Positions 53,902 through 64,000 of a DNA stretch of 64,000 nt are shown here, one piece after another; position 1 is the first letter of the stretch, and the number at the start of each line of letters is the position of its first letter. Made by a program: the position numbers and the translations under genes. The notes under the pieces are model-generated. The model saw only the letters and a list, made by a program, of their open reading frames with translations. It did not search any database and was not told where the DNA came from. The stretch spans positions 3,604,472 through 3,668,471 of the forward strand of contig BCIA01000005.1 of NCBI GenBank assembly GCA_001599815.1, in the 5' to 3' direction. Origin of the DNA: Furcasterigmium furcatum. Its lineage: Eukaryota; Ascomycota; Sordariomycetes; Glomerellales; Plectosphaerellaceae.

Positions 53902-54017
53902 AGACTCCCCCGACGAGTTCTCTCACGTCTTCATTTTCCATCCCGCTCGCTCTCGAGAGCTTCCCCTCCTCCTCCTCCGTCAATCGCCCCGCACTGCATC
54001 ACTTTCCGGCAGCAATC

Positions 54018-57000
54018 ATGGCGGGCAAGATCTTTGCTCCCGCCTCGGCGCGGAACACAAAGGGCGAAGAGGACCCTCTCATGTGCCTCGAGCTGCCTGA
54101 TGGCTCCGTCTACCAGGGCTACAGCTTCGGTGCCCAGAAGAGCATCGCCGGCGAGCTGGTCTTCCAGACTGGCATGGTCGGATACCCCGAGTCGGTAACA
54201 GACCCTTCCTATCGTGGCCAGATCCTGGTCATCACCTTCCCCCTGGTCGGCAACTACGGCGTTCCCTCCAGGGAGACCTTTGACGAGCTCCTCGGCGACC
54301 TCCCCGCCCACTTCGAGTCGTCCCAGATCCACATCGCCGGTCTCGTGGCCGCTTCGTACTGTGGCGAGGATTACTCCCACTTCCTCGCCGAGTCCTCTCT
54401 CGGCACCTGGCTCAAGGAGCAGGGCGTTCCTGCCATCTATGGTGTCGACACCAGGGCCCTCACCAAGCGTATCCGTGTTGAGGGAAGCATGCTGGGTCGC
54501 CTGCGCCTCCAGTCCACACAAACCCTGGCCAACGGCACCAACGGCACACACGCCGCCGCCGTTGAGTATGAGACAGTAGAATGGGTCAACCCCAATGAGA
54601 AGAACCTCGTAGCAGAGGGTGAGTACATGCAGGCTCCACCAACCAAGCTCGTGCTCATCACCTCTTAGTATCTATTAAGGAGCCTAAGCTCTACAAGCCA
54701 CCCGCCGGCGTCACCCTTCAGAAGCATGCTTCTGGTCGAACGATTCGCGTCCTCTGCGTCGACGTTGGCATGAAGTACAACCAGCTCCGATGCTTCCTCA
54801 AGCGTGGCGTCGAGGTCCTCGTCTGCCCTTGGGACCATGATATTGTGAATGCCGCCAGCGAGGAATACGACGGTCTGTTCATCTCCAACGGTCCCGGCGA
54901 CCCTTCCGTTCTGGATGTCACCGTCAAGAACATCGCCTCGGCCATGGAGAAGAACAAGACCCCTGTCTTTGGTATCTGCCTGGGACACCAGCTTCTTGCC
55001 CGTGCCTCGGGAGCCAGGACTACCAAGATGAAGTTTGGTAACCGCGGACACAACATTCCTTGCACCAGCATGGTCTCCGGAAAGTGCCACATCACCTCCC
55101 AGAACCACGGTTTCGCCGTCGACTCTAGCTCCCTGACCAACGGCTGGCAGGAGCTCTTCGTCAATGCCAACGATGGCAGCAACGAGGGTATCATGCACGA
55201 CAGCAAGCCCTATTTCAGTGTGCAGTTCCACCCCGAGAGCACTCCTGGTCCCCGTGACACCGAGTACCTCTTCGACGTCTTCATCCAGACCATTGTCAAG
55301 TGCACTGAGGACCCTCGTGCGCTTGGCGAGCCGGTCAGCTTCCCCGGCGGTACCGTCGAGGAGAACAACCGCCTGCACCCTCGCGTCTCCGTCAGGAAGG
55401 TCCTCGTCCTCGGCAGTGGTGGCCTGAGCATCGGTCAGGCTGGCGAGTTCGATTACTCTGGCAGTCAGGCCATCAAGGCTCTCAAGGAAGAGGGCATTTA
55501 CACAGTCCTGATCAACCCCAACATTGCCACCATTCAGACTTCCAAGGGTCTGGCGGACAAGGTTTACTTCCTGCCTGTCAACCCCGAGTTTGTGCGCAAG
55601 GTCATCAAGTATGAGCGCCCCGATGCAATCTACGTCACTTTCGGTGGCCAGACTGCTCTGCAGGTCGGCATCCAGCTCAAGGATGAGTTCGAAGAGCTCG
55701 GCGTCAAGGTGCTCGGCACGCCCATCGACACCATCATCACCACCGAAGATCGCGAGCTCTTCGCTCGCAGCATGGAATCCATTGGTGAGAAGTGCGCCAA
55801 GTCCGCCTCTGCCAACACCACCGAGGAGGCCATGATTGCCGTCAAGGACATCGGCTTCCCTGTCATTGTCCGCGCTGCCTATGCACTTGGCGGCCTCGGC
55901 AGCGGCTTCGCCAACAACGAGGCCGAGTTGCTTGAACTTTGCAACAAGGCCTTCGCTGCCAGTCCCCAGGTCCTCATCGAGCGCAGTATGAAGGGCTGGA
56001 AGGAGATTGAGTACGAAGTTGTTCGTGATGCCCAAGACAACTGCATCACTGTCTGCAACATGGAGAACTTTGACCCTCTGGGTATCCATACTGGCGATTC
56101 CATTGTTGTTGCGCCCTCCCAAACCCTTTCGGATGAGGACTACAACATGCTGAGGACTACCGCCGTCAATGTCATCAGGCATCTCGGTGTGGTGGGCGAG
56201 TGCAACATCCAATATGCCCTGAACCCCTTCTCGAGGGAGTACTGCATTATTGAGGTCAATGCCCGTCTCTCCAGGTCTTCTGCCCTGGCCTCCAAGGCTA
56301 CCGGCTATCCTTTGGCCTTCATCGCCGCCAAGCTTGGTCTCGGCATTCCTCTCAAGGATATCGCCAACAGTGTCACCAAGGTGACTTGCGCTTGCTTCGA
56401 GCCTTCCCTCGACTACGTCGTTGTCAAGATGCCCCGCTGGGATCTGAAGAAGTTCACCCGCGTGTCTACCCAGCTGGGTTCGTCGATGAAGAGTGTCGGC
56501 GAGGTCATGAGCATTGGCCGCACCTTCGAAGAAGCCATCCAGAAGGCTATCCGTGCCATTGACTTCCACAACCTCGGCTTCGGCAAGACCAAGGCGCTCA
56601 TGTCCATCGACGACGAGCTGCAGACTCCTTCCGACCAGAGACTGTTTGCCATCGCCAATGCCATGCACTCCGGCTACACTGTCGACAAGATCTGGGAGTT
56701 GACCAAGATCGACAAGTGGTTCCTGAACAAGCTGATGGGACTGACGGACTTTGCCAAGGACATGGTCGCCTACAACACCGCGCAGATCTCTCAGCGCCCC
56801 GATCTGCTGCTGCAGGCAAAGAGACTCGGATTCTCCGATCAACAGCTTGCCGATTTCTGGAGCACCAACGAGATTGGTATCCGCAAGCTGAGGGAGGATT
56901 TCGGTATTACGCCTTTCGTCAAGCAGATCGACACCGTCGCGGCCGAGTTCCCTGCCGTTACGAACTACCTCTATCTGACTTACAACGCGTCCGAGAGCGA

Positions 57001-60000
57001 CGTCACTTTCGATGATCACGGTGTCATGGTCTTGGGCTCCGGCGTGTACCGTATTGGTTCGTCGGTCGAGTTCGACTGGTGCTCGGTTCGCGCCATCCGC
57101 ACACTGCGCCAGTCCGGCCACAAGACCGTCATGGTCAACTAGTACGTTTCCCCGATGTTCATTCCCCTTACTCTTACTGTTTTGAGTTGTCACTAACACC
57201 AGTCTAGCAACCCTGAGACCGTGTCGACTGACTACGATGAGGCTGATAAGCTTTATTTCGAGAACATCAACTTGGAGACGGTCTGCGATATTTACAGCCT
57301 CGAGGGCGCCAGTGGTGTTCTGGGAGCCATGGGTGGCCAGACCCCTAACAACATTGCCCTGACCCTGTACCGTGCCGGTATCAAGGTTCTTGGAACTTCC
57401 CCTGAGATGATCGATACTGCTGAGAACCGTTACAAGTTCTCCCGCATGCTCGACACCATTGGCGTCGACCAGCCCGCCTGGAAGGAGAACACCAGTCTCG
57501 AGGATGCCAAGAAGTTCTGTAACGACATTTCTTACCCGGTGCTCGTGCGTCCGTCGTACGTGCTTTCGGGCGCGGCCATGAACACCGTCTACTCCGAGCA
57601 GGATCTCGAGAACTACCTGCAGCAGGCTGTGTCCGTCTCTCGCGAGTACCCTGTCGTCATTACCAAGTACATCGAAGGCGCCAAGGAAATCGAGATGGAC
57701 GCTGTTGCCAAGGATGGCGTGGTCGTTGGCCACTTCATCTCGGAGCACGTTGAGAACGCCGGTGTTCACTCTGGCGATGCCACCCTCATCCTGCCTCCTC
57801 AGGATCTGGAGCGCGAGACCATCGAGAGGATCGAGGAGGCCACCCGTAAGATTGGTGCTGCCCTCAACGTCACGGGTCCCTTCAACATCCAGTTCATTGC
57901 CAAGGACAACGACATCAAGGTCATTGAGTGCAACGTCCGCGCCTCTAGGTCCTTCCCCTTCGTTTCCAAGGTCATGGGCGTTGACCTCATCGAGATGGCG
58001 ACCAAGGCCATCATGGGACAGCCCTTCCAGGAGTACCCTCCCACCAGCATTGCTGAGGACTGCGTCGGTGTCAAGGTTCCTCAGTTCAGTTTCTCTCGTC
58101 TCTCCGGTGCCGATCCGGTCCTGGGTGTCGAGATGGCTTCGACTGGTGAGGTTGCTTGCTTCGGTGTTGACAAGTACGAGGCCTACCTCAAGGCACTCAT
58201 GTCCACCGGCTTCAAGATCCCCAAGCAGAACATTCTCCTCTCTATCGGTTCCTACAAGGATAAGAAGGAGATGCTGCCCTCCGTCGAGAAGATGCAGAAG
58301 CTTGGTTACAAGCTCTTTGCTACCGCCGGTACCGCCGATTTCCTCCAGGAGCACAACATTCCCGTCCAGTACCTCGAGGCTATGGCTGATGAGCAGGGCA
58401 GCCAGCGCTCGGAGTTCTCTCTCACTCAGCATCTGGCTAAGAACACTATCGACCTCTACATCAACCTGCCTTCGAACAACAAGTACCGCCGTCCTGCCAA
58501 CTACATGAGCAAGGGTTACCAGACCAGACGTATGGCTGTTGACTACCAGATTCCCTTGGTCACCAACGTCAAGAACGCCAAGATCCTCGTTGAGGCCATT
58601 GCTCGTCATTTCGAGCTCGAGGTCGGCAGCCGCGACTTCCAGACCAGCCACCGCACCATCTCCCTCCCTGGCCTGATCAACGTTGCCGCTTTCGTTCCCG
58701 GCATTGCTACAGCTGGCACCAAGGACCTGCAGGCCGTCACCAAGGCCTCCCTGCTGGCTGGTTTCAGCATGGTTCGCATCATGCCCGTGGGTGTTGACGG
58801 CTCCGTCACGGATGCCATCACCCTCAAGACTGCTCAACAGAACAGCAAGGTCGGTGGCTACTGTGACTTCAACTTCTCGGTGTCTGCCACTTCAGATAAC
58901 GCCGACCAGATCAGCCACGTCACGGGCGAAGTTGGCTCTCTGTTCATCCCCTTCAACCACCTTTCTGGCAATATTAACAAGGTGGCTGCCGTGACAACCC
59001 ACTTCGACAAGTGGCCTACCCACAAGCCGATTGTCACCGACGCCAAGCTGACAGATCTGGCCTCCATTCTTCTCCTCGCCAGCCTGCACAACCGTCGCAT
59101 TCACGTCACCTCGGTGTCTACCAAGGATGATATTCGCCTGATTGCTCTCAGCAAGGAGAAGGGCCTCAAGGTCACTTGTGACGTCTCCGTGTTCTCTCTC
59201 TACTTGTCTCAAGAAGACTACCCTGGCTGCTCTCTCCTCCCAACGGCCGCCGACCAGGCCGCTCTTTGGGAGCACCTGAGCGTTATCGATGTCTTCTCCA
59301 TTGGAAGCCTGCCCTACCAGCTGGCCAGCTCCCTTGGCCAGGTCGCCGACGCTGCTGTCGGCATCGCCGATGTTCTGCCTCTGCTGCTGACATCCGTCAC
59401 CGAGGGCCGTCTCACCATCGATGACATCAAGGCTCGTTTGTACGACAACCCCAAGGAGATCTTTGAGCTCCATGAGCAGTTCAGCACCGGTATCGAGGTG
59501 GAGATTGACCGCTCTTACCGTGCGCCCAAGACGACCGGCTGGGCTCCTTTCGCCGGCCGCGTCATGCGCGGCTCCGTTCAGCGTGTCACTTTCCAGGGCA
59601 AGACTGTCTGCCTTGATGGCGAGCTCCTCCCTGGCGTGCCCCTGGGCAAGGACATGTCTACCCACGGGGCTCTGCCCATGTCTCCCGCCCTGAAGCCCAC
59701 CACGCAGTCGCTGTCTCATGTTATCGAGACTCCCCGCGACCGGCGCTCTTCGATGCTCGGCTCCAGGCCTGTCAAGCTGCGCTCCGGCGCTGAGAGCACT
59801 GGTTTGCTTACCAAGGGACTTGGCGGTTTTGAGGAACTCGGTTCCCCGATGCCCCTGCAGCCCGCTCTTGGTTCGCAGCTGCAGGATCTGCTGTCGCAGC
59901 CCTCGAGCTGGAGACACCAGAACGTTCTGTCGGTGACCCAGTACACTCGTGCCGACCTCCACCACCTGTTCACGGTGGCCCAGGAGATGCGTCGTGGTGT

Positions 60001-60878
60001 CCAGCGTGAGGGTGTCCTCAACGTCCTTCGTGGTCGTCTCCTCTGCACCCTCTTCTACGAGCCCTCCACCCGTACATCGGCTTCCTTTGACGCCGCCATG
60101 CAGAGGCTGGGAGGTCGCACAGTCGCGATCGCGACGTCCCAGTCCTCCGTCCAGAAGGGCGAGACCCTGCAGGACACCCTGAGAACACTTGGCTGCTACG
60201 GCGACGCTGTTGTTCTTCGCCACCCCGATGAGCACAGCGTCGACATCGCGCGCAGGTATGCCCAGGTCCCCGTCATCAACGGCGGCAACGGCAGCAAGGA
60301 GCACCCGACCCAGGCGTTCCTCGACCTTTTCACCATCCGTGAGGAGCTTGGTACTGTTCAGAACCTGACCATCACTTTCCTCGGTGACCTGCTGTACGGC
60401 CGCCCTGTCCACTCGCTCATCTACCTTCTCCGCGACTACGGAGTGCGCGTCAACCTCGTTTCCCCCAAGGCCCTTGCCCTTCCGGACGACGTGCGCAAGT
60501 TCCTCAAGACCAGCGGCCAGTTGGTCAACGAGTCGGAGACGCTCACCGACGACATCCTCGCCCAGAGCGACGTGTTGTACTGCACGCGCGTGCAGAAGGA
60601 GAGGTTCCCCTCGGTAGAGGAGTACGAGAGGGTCAAGGACTCGTACCGCATCGACAACAAGACCCTCCGGGCCGCCAAGAAGGATATGTGCATCCTTCAC
60701 CCGCTGCCCAGGAACGAGGAGATTGCCCAGGAGGTGGACACGGATCCCAGGGCTGCTTATTTCCGCCAGGTAAGTGCCCCTGGCCCCTCAAGGCTGACCG
60801 ACTTTGCTAACATGTGTCTAGATGAGGTACGGCTTGTACTGCCGCATGGCTCTGCTGGCGTTGGTCATGGCGCCTTAA
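54018..60878 (+). CDS. URA2: Multifunctional CPSase II / aspartate transcarbamylase (pyrimidine pathway)
   Basis: Exons 54018-54618, 54669-57141, 57208-60769 and 60822-60878 join to 2,230 residues, like yeast Ura2 (2,214) and fungal pyrABCN/pyr-3. Order: glutamine amidotransferase with nucleophile Cys304 in FGICLGHQ; two carbamoyl-phosphate synthase halves starting near 445 (VLVLGSGGLSIGQAGEFDY) and 986 (VMVLGSGVYRIGSSVEFD); an MGS-type regulatory domain near 1365, the site of UTP inhibition in the family; a dihydroorotase-like domain near 1500 that lacks the metal-binding HxH and so should be inactive, as in other fungi; and aspartate transcarbamylase with FYEPSTRTSASF near 1973. The fourth exon adds MRYGLYCRMALLALVMAP. 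The protein channels glutamine to carbamoyl aspartate, the committed step of UMP synthesis. Codon bias is strong. Confidence 0.97.
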
Positions 60879-61746
60879 AGGCATGGTTCATATTTGCGCA
60901 TCGTATCAATGACGACGGTCATCACAGAATGGGTTTTAGGGCTAGGAAAAGTTGCATGAGCTATTTACCAAGGGTTTATTTTGCTTGGGTTTCTTCATAT
61001 AACAGAACGAGGAGACGTTGGTCTCGCTCTCATTGTAGACTGGGGTTAAAGAGTGCAGCTCGGGCTGTGGTTATTGCCTAGATGGTATGACTGTACACTC
61101 CGTACGTCTTTTCGGGTTGGTAGACAGGCGTACGTCTTTCTATTTCCGGTCAATGCGCCGTGGTGTCTATTCCGGTTCGAGGCGTTGATAAAGATACCCA
61201 TGGGATTAAATGAATGTCATGAATTACGTCTGTTGCGTTCAGTCCGTTCGTTTGTGTGTTGTCCGTGTATCGTGTGTGTATCGTGCGTGTATACAGTTGA
61301 GGTCCCACCAGGTGCAGTGGGAGTGGGAAGCGGATGGCTGTTAATTGAACAGCGGGAAACGGAACTTACGGTTATTCTGAACGACTGACGTCTGCAACAG
61401 GCAGGTATCTTAATTTCGTGAAGAAATGAGAAGGACTCGTCTCAATTCACTGAAGCTCGACTCGAAGTCGCGACGAAGCAGGCTCTAATTGGCCAATGGG
61501 CCCAGAAATCCGCCCCGCCATCCCGGCTGGTTCCCGGGTTCCGGCCGGCCTCCAGTTCGGAGCAGGACGCTGATCACCCCACCACGCTACTAAATGCACT
61601 TAGATTCACCAAGTAGAAGTTCACAGGAGTCACCAACCTCGCCGCTCTCTTCCACATCTTCACACGCATCACCGCATCTGCGTCGAGTCTCACCTTTCAG
61701 ACTCATGCGAATCACCCCCAGATTGTACATCATCAGGACCCTCACA
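60879..61746. other. Intergenic spacer between URA2 and PDX3
   Basis: About 870 bp with the URA2 3' UTR on the left (AT- and GT-rich) and the pyridoxamine-phosphate oxidase promoter on the right. The frame of the oxidase exon is open back to ATG 61594, so part of 61594-61746 may be coding. Nothing else is recognised. Confidence 0.55.
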
Positions 61747-62599
61747 ATGGCACTGCACCCGCCAAACGACCAGTCCAAGCTCATCTGTGAGTCATGACAT
61801 CAGCATCCTCCTTCACCTCCCTCCTGCTTCCTCATGATATCCCCTTCTAACATAACACCACCCAGTCGCCCCGGCCGGCACCCAGGCCCACGGCCAGGCC
61901 GAGCAGTTCACAGCCGGCACCCTCCACCGCCGGGACCTGGACCCCTCCTCGCCCATCCCCCAGTTCAACACGTGGTTCACGCAGGCCCAGTCGGCGCGCA
62001 TCACCTCGCCGTCCTCGCCCGGCCCCGTCCCCGCCGTCCCGCACCCGGAGACCTGCACCCTCTCCACCGCCTCCCTCCCCTCCGGCCGCGTCTCCGCGCG
62101 CATGGTCTACCTCAAGGAGCTCGACGCCTCGGGCGGCTTCGTCGTGTACACCAACCTCGGCACCTCGCGCAAGGCGGCCGACCTCGCCACGAACCCCCAC
62201 GCCTCGCTCGTCTTCTGGTGGGAGGCCCTGCAGCGCCAGGTCCGCGTCGAGGGGCGCGCCGCGCGGCTCACGCGCGAGGAGAGCCAGGCCTACTTCGACA
62301 CCCGCGTGCGGGGGAGCAGGGTCGGCGCGTGGGCGAGCCGGCAGAGCCAGGTCCTCGTGCCCGAGGGCGGGAGCGGGGACGACGATGGCCGCGCGCAGCT
62401 AGAGGGGTGGGTGAAGGAGGCGGAGGGGCGGTTTGCGTCGGAGGAGCAGATCCCCGTGCCCGAGTTCTGGGGCGGCCTGCGCATCGTCCCGGATAGGGTG
62501 GAGTTCTGGCAGGGCAGGGAGAACAGGCTGCATGATCGGTTTACGTACGAGAAGCAGGAGGACGGAGAGGGGTGGACGCTAGAGAGGTTGAGTCCTTAG
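61747..62599 (+). CDS. PDX3: Pyridoxamine/pyridoxine 5'-phosphate oxidase
   Basis: Exons 61747-61786 and 61866-62599 join (GTGAGT...CTAAC...CAG) to 257 residues. The enzyme is an FMN-dependent oxidase that makes pyridoxal 5'-phosphate. Family motifs run in order: LPSGRVSARMVYLKELDASG, YTNLGTSRKAADLATNPHAS, RQVRVEGRAARLTREES, GSRVGAWASRQSQVLVPEG, then the C-terminal WGGLRIVPDRVEFWQGR...RLHDRF. The protein ends in RLSP, close to the RLAP of yeast Pdx3. I chose ATG 61747 because MALHPPNDQSKLIFAP lines up with the yeast start. In-frame ATGs at 61705 and 61594 would add 14 or 51 residues; the 14-residue extension (MRITPRLYIIRTLT) has the look of a mitochondrial presequence. Confidence 0.93.
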
Positions 62600-63034
62600 A
62601 CATGCATCACGGAGCGAGTGTGGTCCGAAAGATAGTAGAGAGAGAGACAGAGCGCAAGTGTCGAATAGCATTAAACAATAGGGTATGTGCGCGTTGACCG
62701 AGATGCGAAACCCCCCCTGACGATGCCTCCAAAGTATCAACCCCTAAATATGCAAGCCCGTGATAACGCCAACCCTGATATACCGTTCCCTTCCCATCCT
62801 GAAATCCCATTGACCGGAAAAAACAACCAGATCCCAAATAGCAATGCAGTCGAAGAACGGGGCTCCCGTGGAAGACTCCCGCGTATAGACAAGTCGGAAT
62901 GGAGGTAGGTAGGTATGAAAAGCAATGCCGGCTAATGCTGTTCCGAGACCATGGGTATTACCAAAGACCAAAATTGTGTGAACGGGCAAGGGGTGTGTCG
63001 TAAATGCATGCGAGGATGCAGAGCATGGAATGCC
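62600..63034. other. Convergent 3' spacer
   Basis: About 435 bp between the oxidase and cyclin stop codons, AT-richer than the flanks. A short GGTAGGTAGGTA tract lies near 62904. No gene is supported. Confidence 0.55.
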
Positions 63035-64000
63035 TCACGCGTGCGAGGCCGCCTCTTCTCCAACGGTCGACAGCGCCTTGACGAGGGCCGGGCGCTGGAG
63101 CGTCAGGTAGTCGTTGCTGGGGTTTGCACTGTCCTCCTCCTCGTACAGCGGCGTCTCGACGGGCGTCAGCTGCAGACCGAGCCCCATGACGGCGGAGCCA
63201 ACGCTCATGCTCTTGCTCTTGCTGTGCTGCTTCCCGGCGGCGGCGGTCAGGTGACGGTGGCTCACTGCAGGCGGCGGCCCGCGGGTCGGTCCCCTGTGGC
63301 GTGCGGCAAACTGCATGTCCACGAGGGTCTCGGCGATCAAATCCTCGTCATCGGCGAGGGGCTTGATGCGCCAATTGAGATTCTCGCAGATGACGCGCTC
63401 GGTGACGTTCAGCTGGGCGCAGGACCAGACGTTGCGTCCCCACGCGGCGCAGAAGTACGAAGTCGAGTCGTGCATGTCGTTGGTGAACTTGGACGCAATG
63501 ACGAGGGCGGCGAGGATGATGAGCTCGGGCTGGACCGAGTCGATGTGCAGCTGGCCCTGCTGGAGGAAAGGCCCGGCGACGGAGTGCCGCTTGGTGGGCG
63601 AGGCGAAGAGGTCGGGGATCAGGGGGCACTGGAGGCGCCAGCTCAGGGCAAACCTCGAGTTGAGGGAGTCGAGGATGCAGGCGGCCAGGGCCACGGCCTC
63701 GAGGGGCAACTCTGTCCTGCTTAGAAGAGCCTGTACGAGAGGCGCGGATGGCGTCATGAGGGAGGCCGAGGCCGGTACGAGGTTGGCGAGGTGCGTGGCA
63801 GGGCCTGTATTTTGGGGAAGAGAAAGCGGTCAGCAAATGGTGGTCAGAGGCAGGCGAGTGAGCATTAGCAGGCGGACGTACCGAGGAACTTGTCGTGCAG
63901 CGGCTCGCCATCCTCCAATGGCGCCCTCGGGCTCTGATCGGCAGACGAGTTGCGGGAGGAGGGCGGCGGTGTGGGGAGGTTGGACAGGGGCCGGTAGGTG
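63035..64000 (-). CDS. PCL-type (Pho85) cyclin, 5' end outside window
   Basis: Exons 64000-63882 (partial) and 63804-63035 join in phase 1, giving about 296 visible residues. The first exon is still open at the window edge. The splice joins LHDKFLG to PATHLANLVPASASLMTPS, a block conserved in fungal PCL cyclins. The cyclin box follows: LVQALLSRTELPLEAVALA, VQPELIILAALVIASKFTND, WGRNVWSCAQLNVTERVI and ENLNWRIKPL. The C-terminal 100 residues are low complexity. The family partners with the kinase Pho85 in cell-cycle entry, polarity and phosphate or glycogen control; which subclass (PCL1/2 or other) cannot be told from this part. Confidence 0.85.

Larger units (their letters stand above)
51600..54017. 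other. Long divergent promoter region of YVC1 and URA2
   Basis: About 2.4 kb. Near URA2 there is a strong pyrimidine tract (about 53770-53811) followed by two short upstream ATG frames, listed separately. A similar purine/pyrimidine bias occurs around 51960-52000. I see no gene: the open frames overlap on several strands and have no family features. Confidence 0.55.

Noticed and set aside
54665..58837. 1,390-codon minus-strand open frame opposite URA2
   Set aside because: Same artefact as opposite eEF2; its sequence has no family features and the sense strand is unquestionably URA2.
58892..60700. 602-codon minus-strand open frame opposite the ATCase part of URA2
   Set aside because: Shadow of biased sense codons.

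Overview
The window comes from the nuclear genome of a filamentous ascomycete (Pezizomycotina, most likely a Sordariomycete). The evidence is short GT-AG introns of about 50-260 nt with CTAAC or CTGAC branch sites, C-ending codon preference that is extreme in the highly expressed genes, and a set of recognisable fungal genes: CSF1, eEF2, a carbamoyl-phosphate synthase/aspartate transcarbamylase fusion, dicer-like 1, TAP42, YVC1, a DAL5-type permease, a DUF3425 bZIP-like factor and a FlbE-like developmental protein. Two ambiguous bases (21754 and 21765) show that this is a draft assembly. I see no transposon, virus-derived gene, CRISPR array or biosynthetic cluster. The region looks like core chromosome.

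Layout, left to right. 1-8018 is the 3' part of CSF1 (+), cut by the window edge. 9314-12173 is eEF2 (+), with an 8-nt first coding exon. 12811-15214 is an RBM26/27-type CCCH-RRM protein (+). 15929-17823 is methylenetetrahydrofolate reductase (-). 19257-20518 is a bZIP-like DUF3425 regulator (-). About 21222-21319 holds a tRNA-like sequence (-). 21605-23484 is an MFS permease (-). 24158-25285 is a FlbE-like protein (-). 27623-31496 is a large homeodomain plus C2H2 protein (+). 31873-33294 is an unknown gene (-). 34105-34809 is a hotdog thioesterase (+). 35122-39750 is dicer-like 1 (-). 40794-41924 is TAP42 (+). 42874-45432 is an unknown acidic-tailed protein (-). 47210-47480 is a 63-residue two-exon protein (+). 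47944-51599 is the vacuolar TRP channel YVC1 (-). 54018-60878 is URA2/pyrABCN (+). 61747-62599 is pyridoxamine-phosphate oxidase (+). 63035-64000 is a PCL-type cyclin (-), cut by the right edge.

The genes are mostly unrelated housekeeping and regulatory functions: translation, one-carbon, pyrimidine and vitamin B6 metabolism, RNA silencing, TOR/PP2A and Pho85-type signalling, vacuolar calcium release and lipid transfer. They are separated by 0.3-2.4 kb intergenic spacers, and nothing suggests an operon or a functional cluster. The most unusual item is the homeodomain/C2H2 protein. After its DNA-binding modules it carries five degenerate copies of a helical module that I do not recognise as a named domain. 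All exon joins were deduced by eye from reading frame, splice signals and family knowledge.
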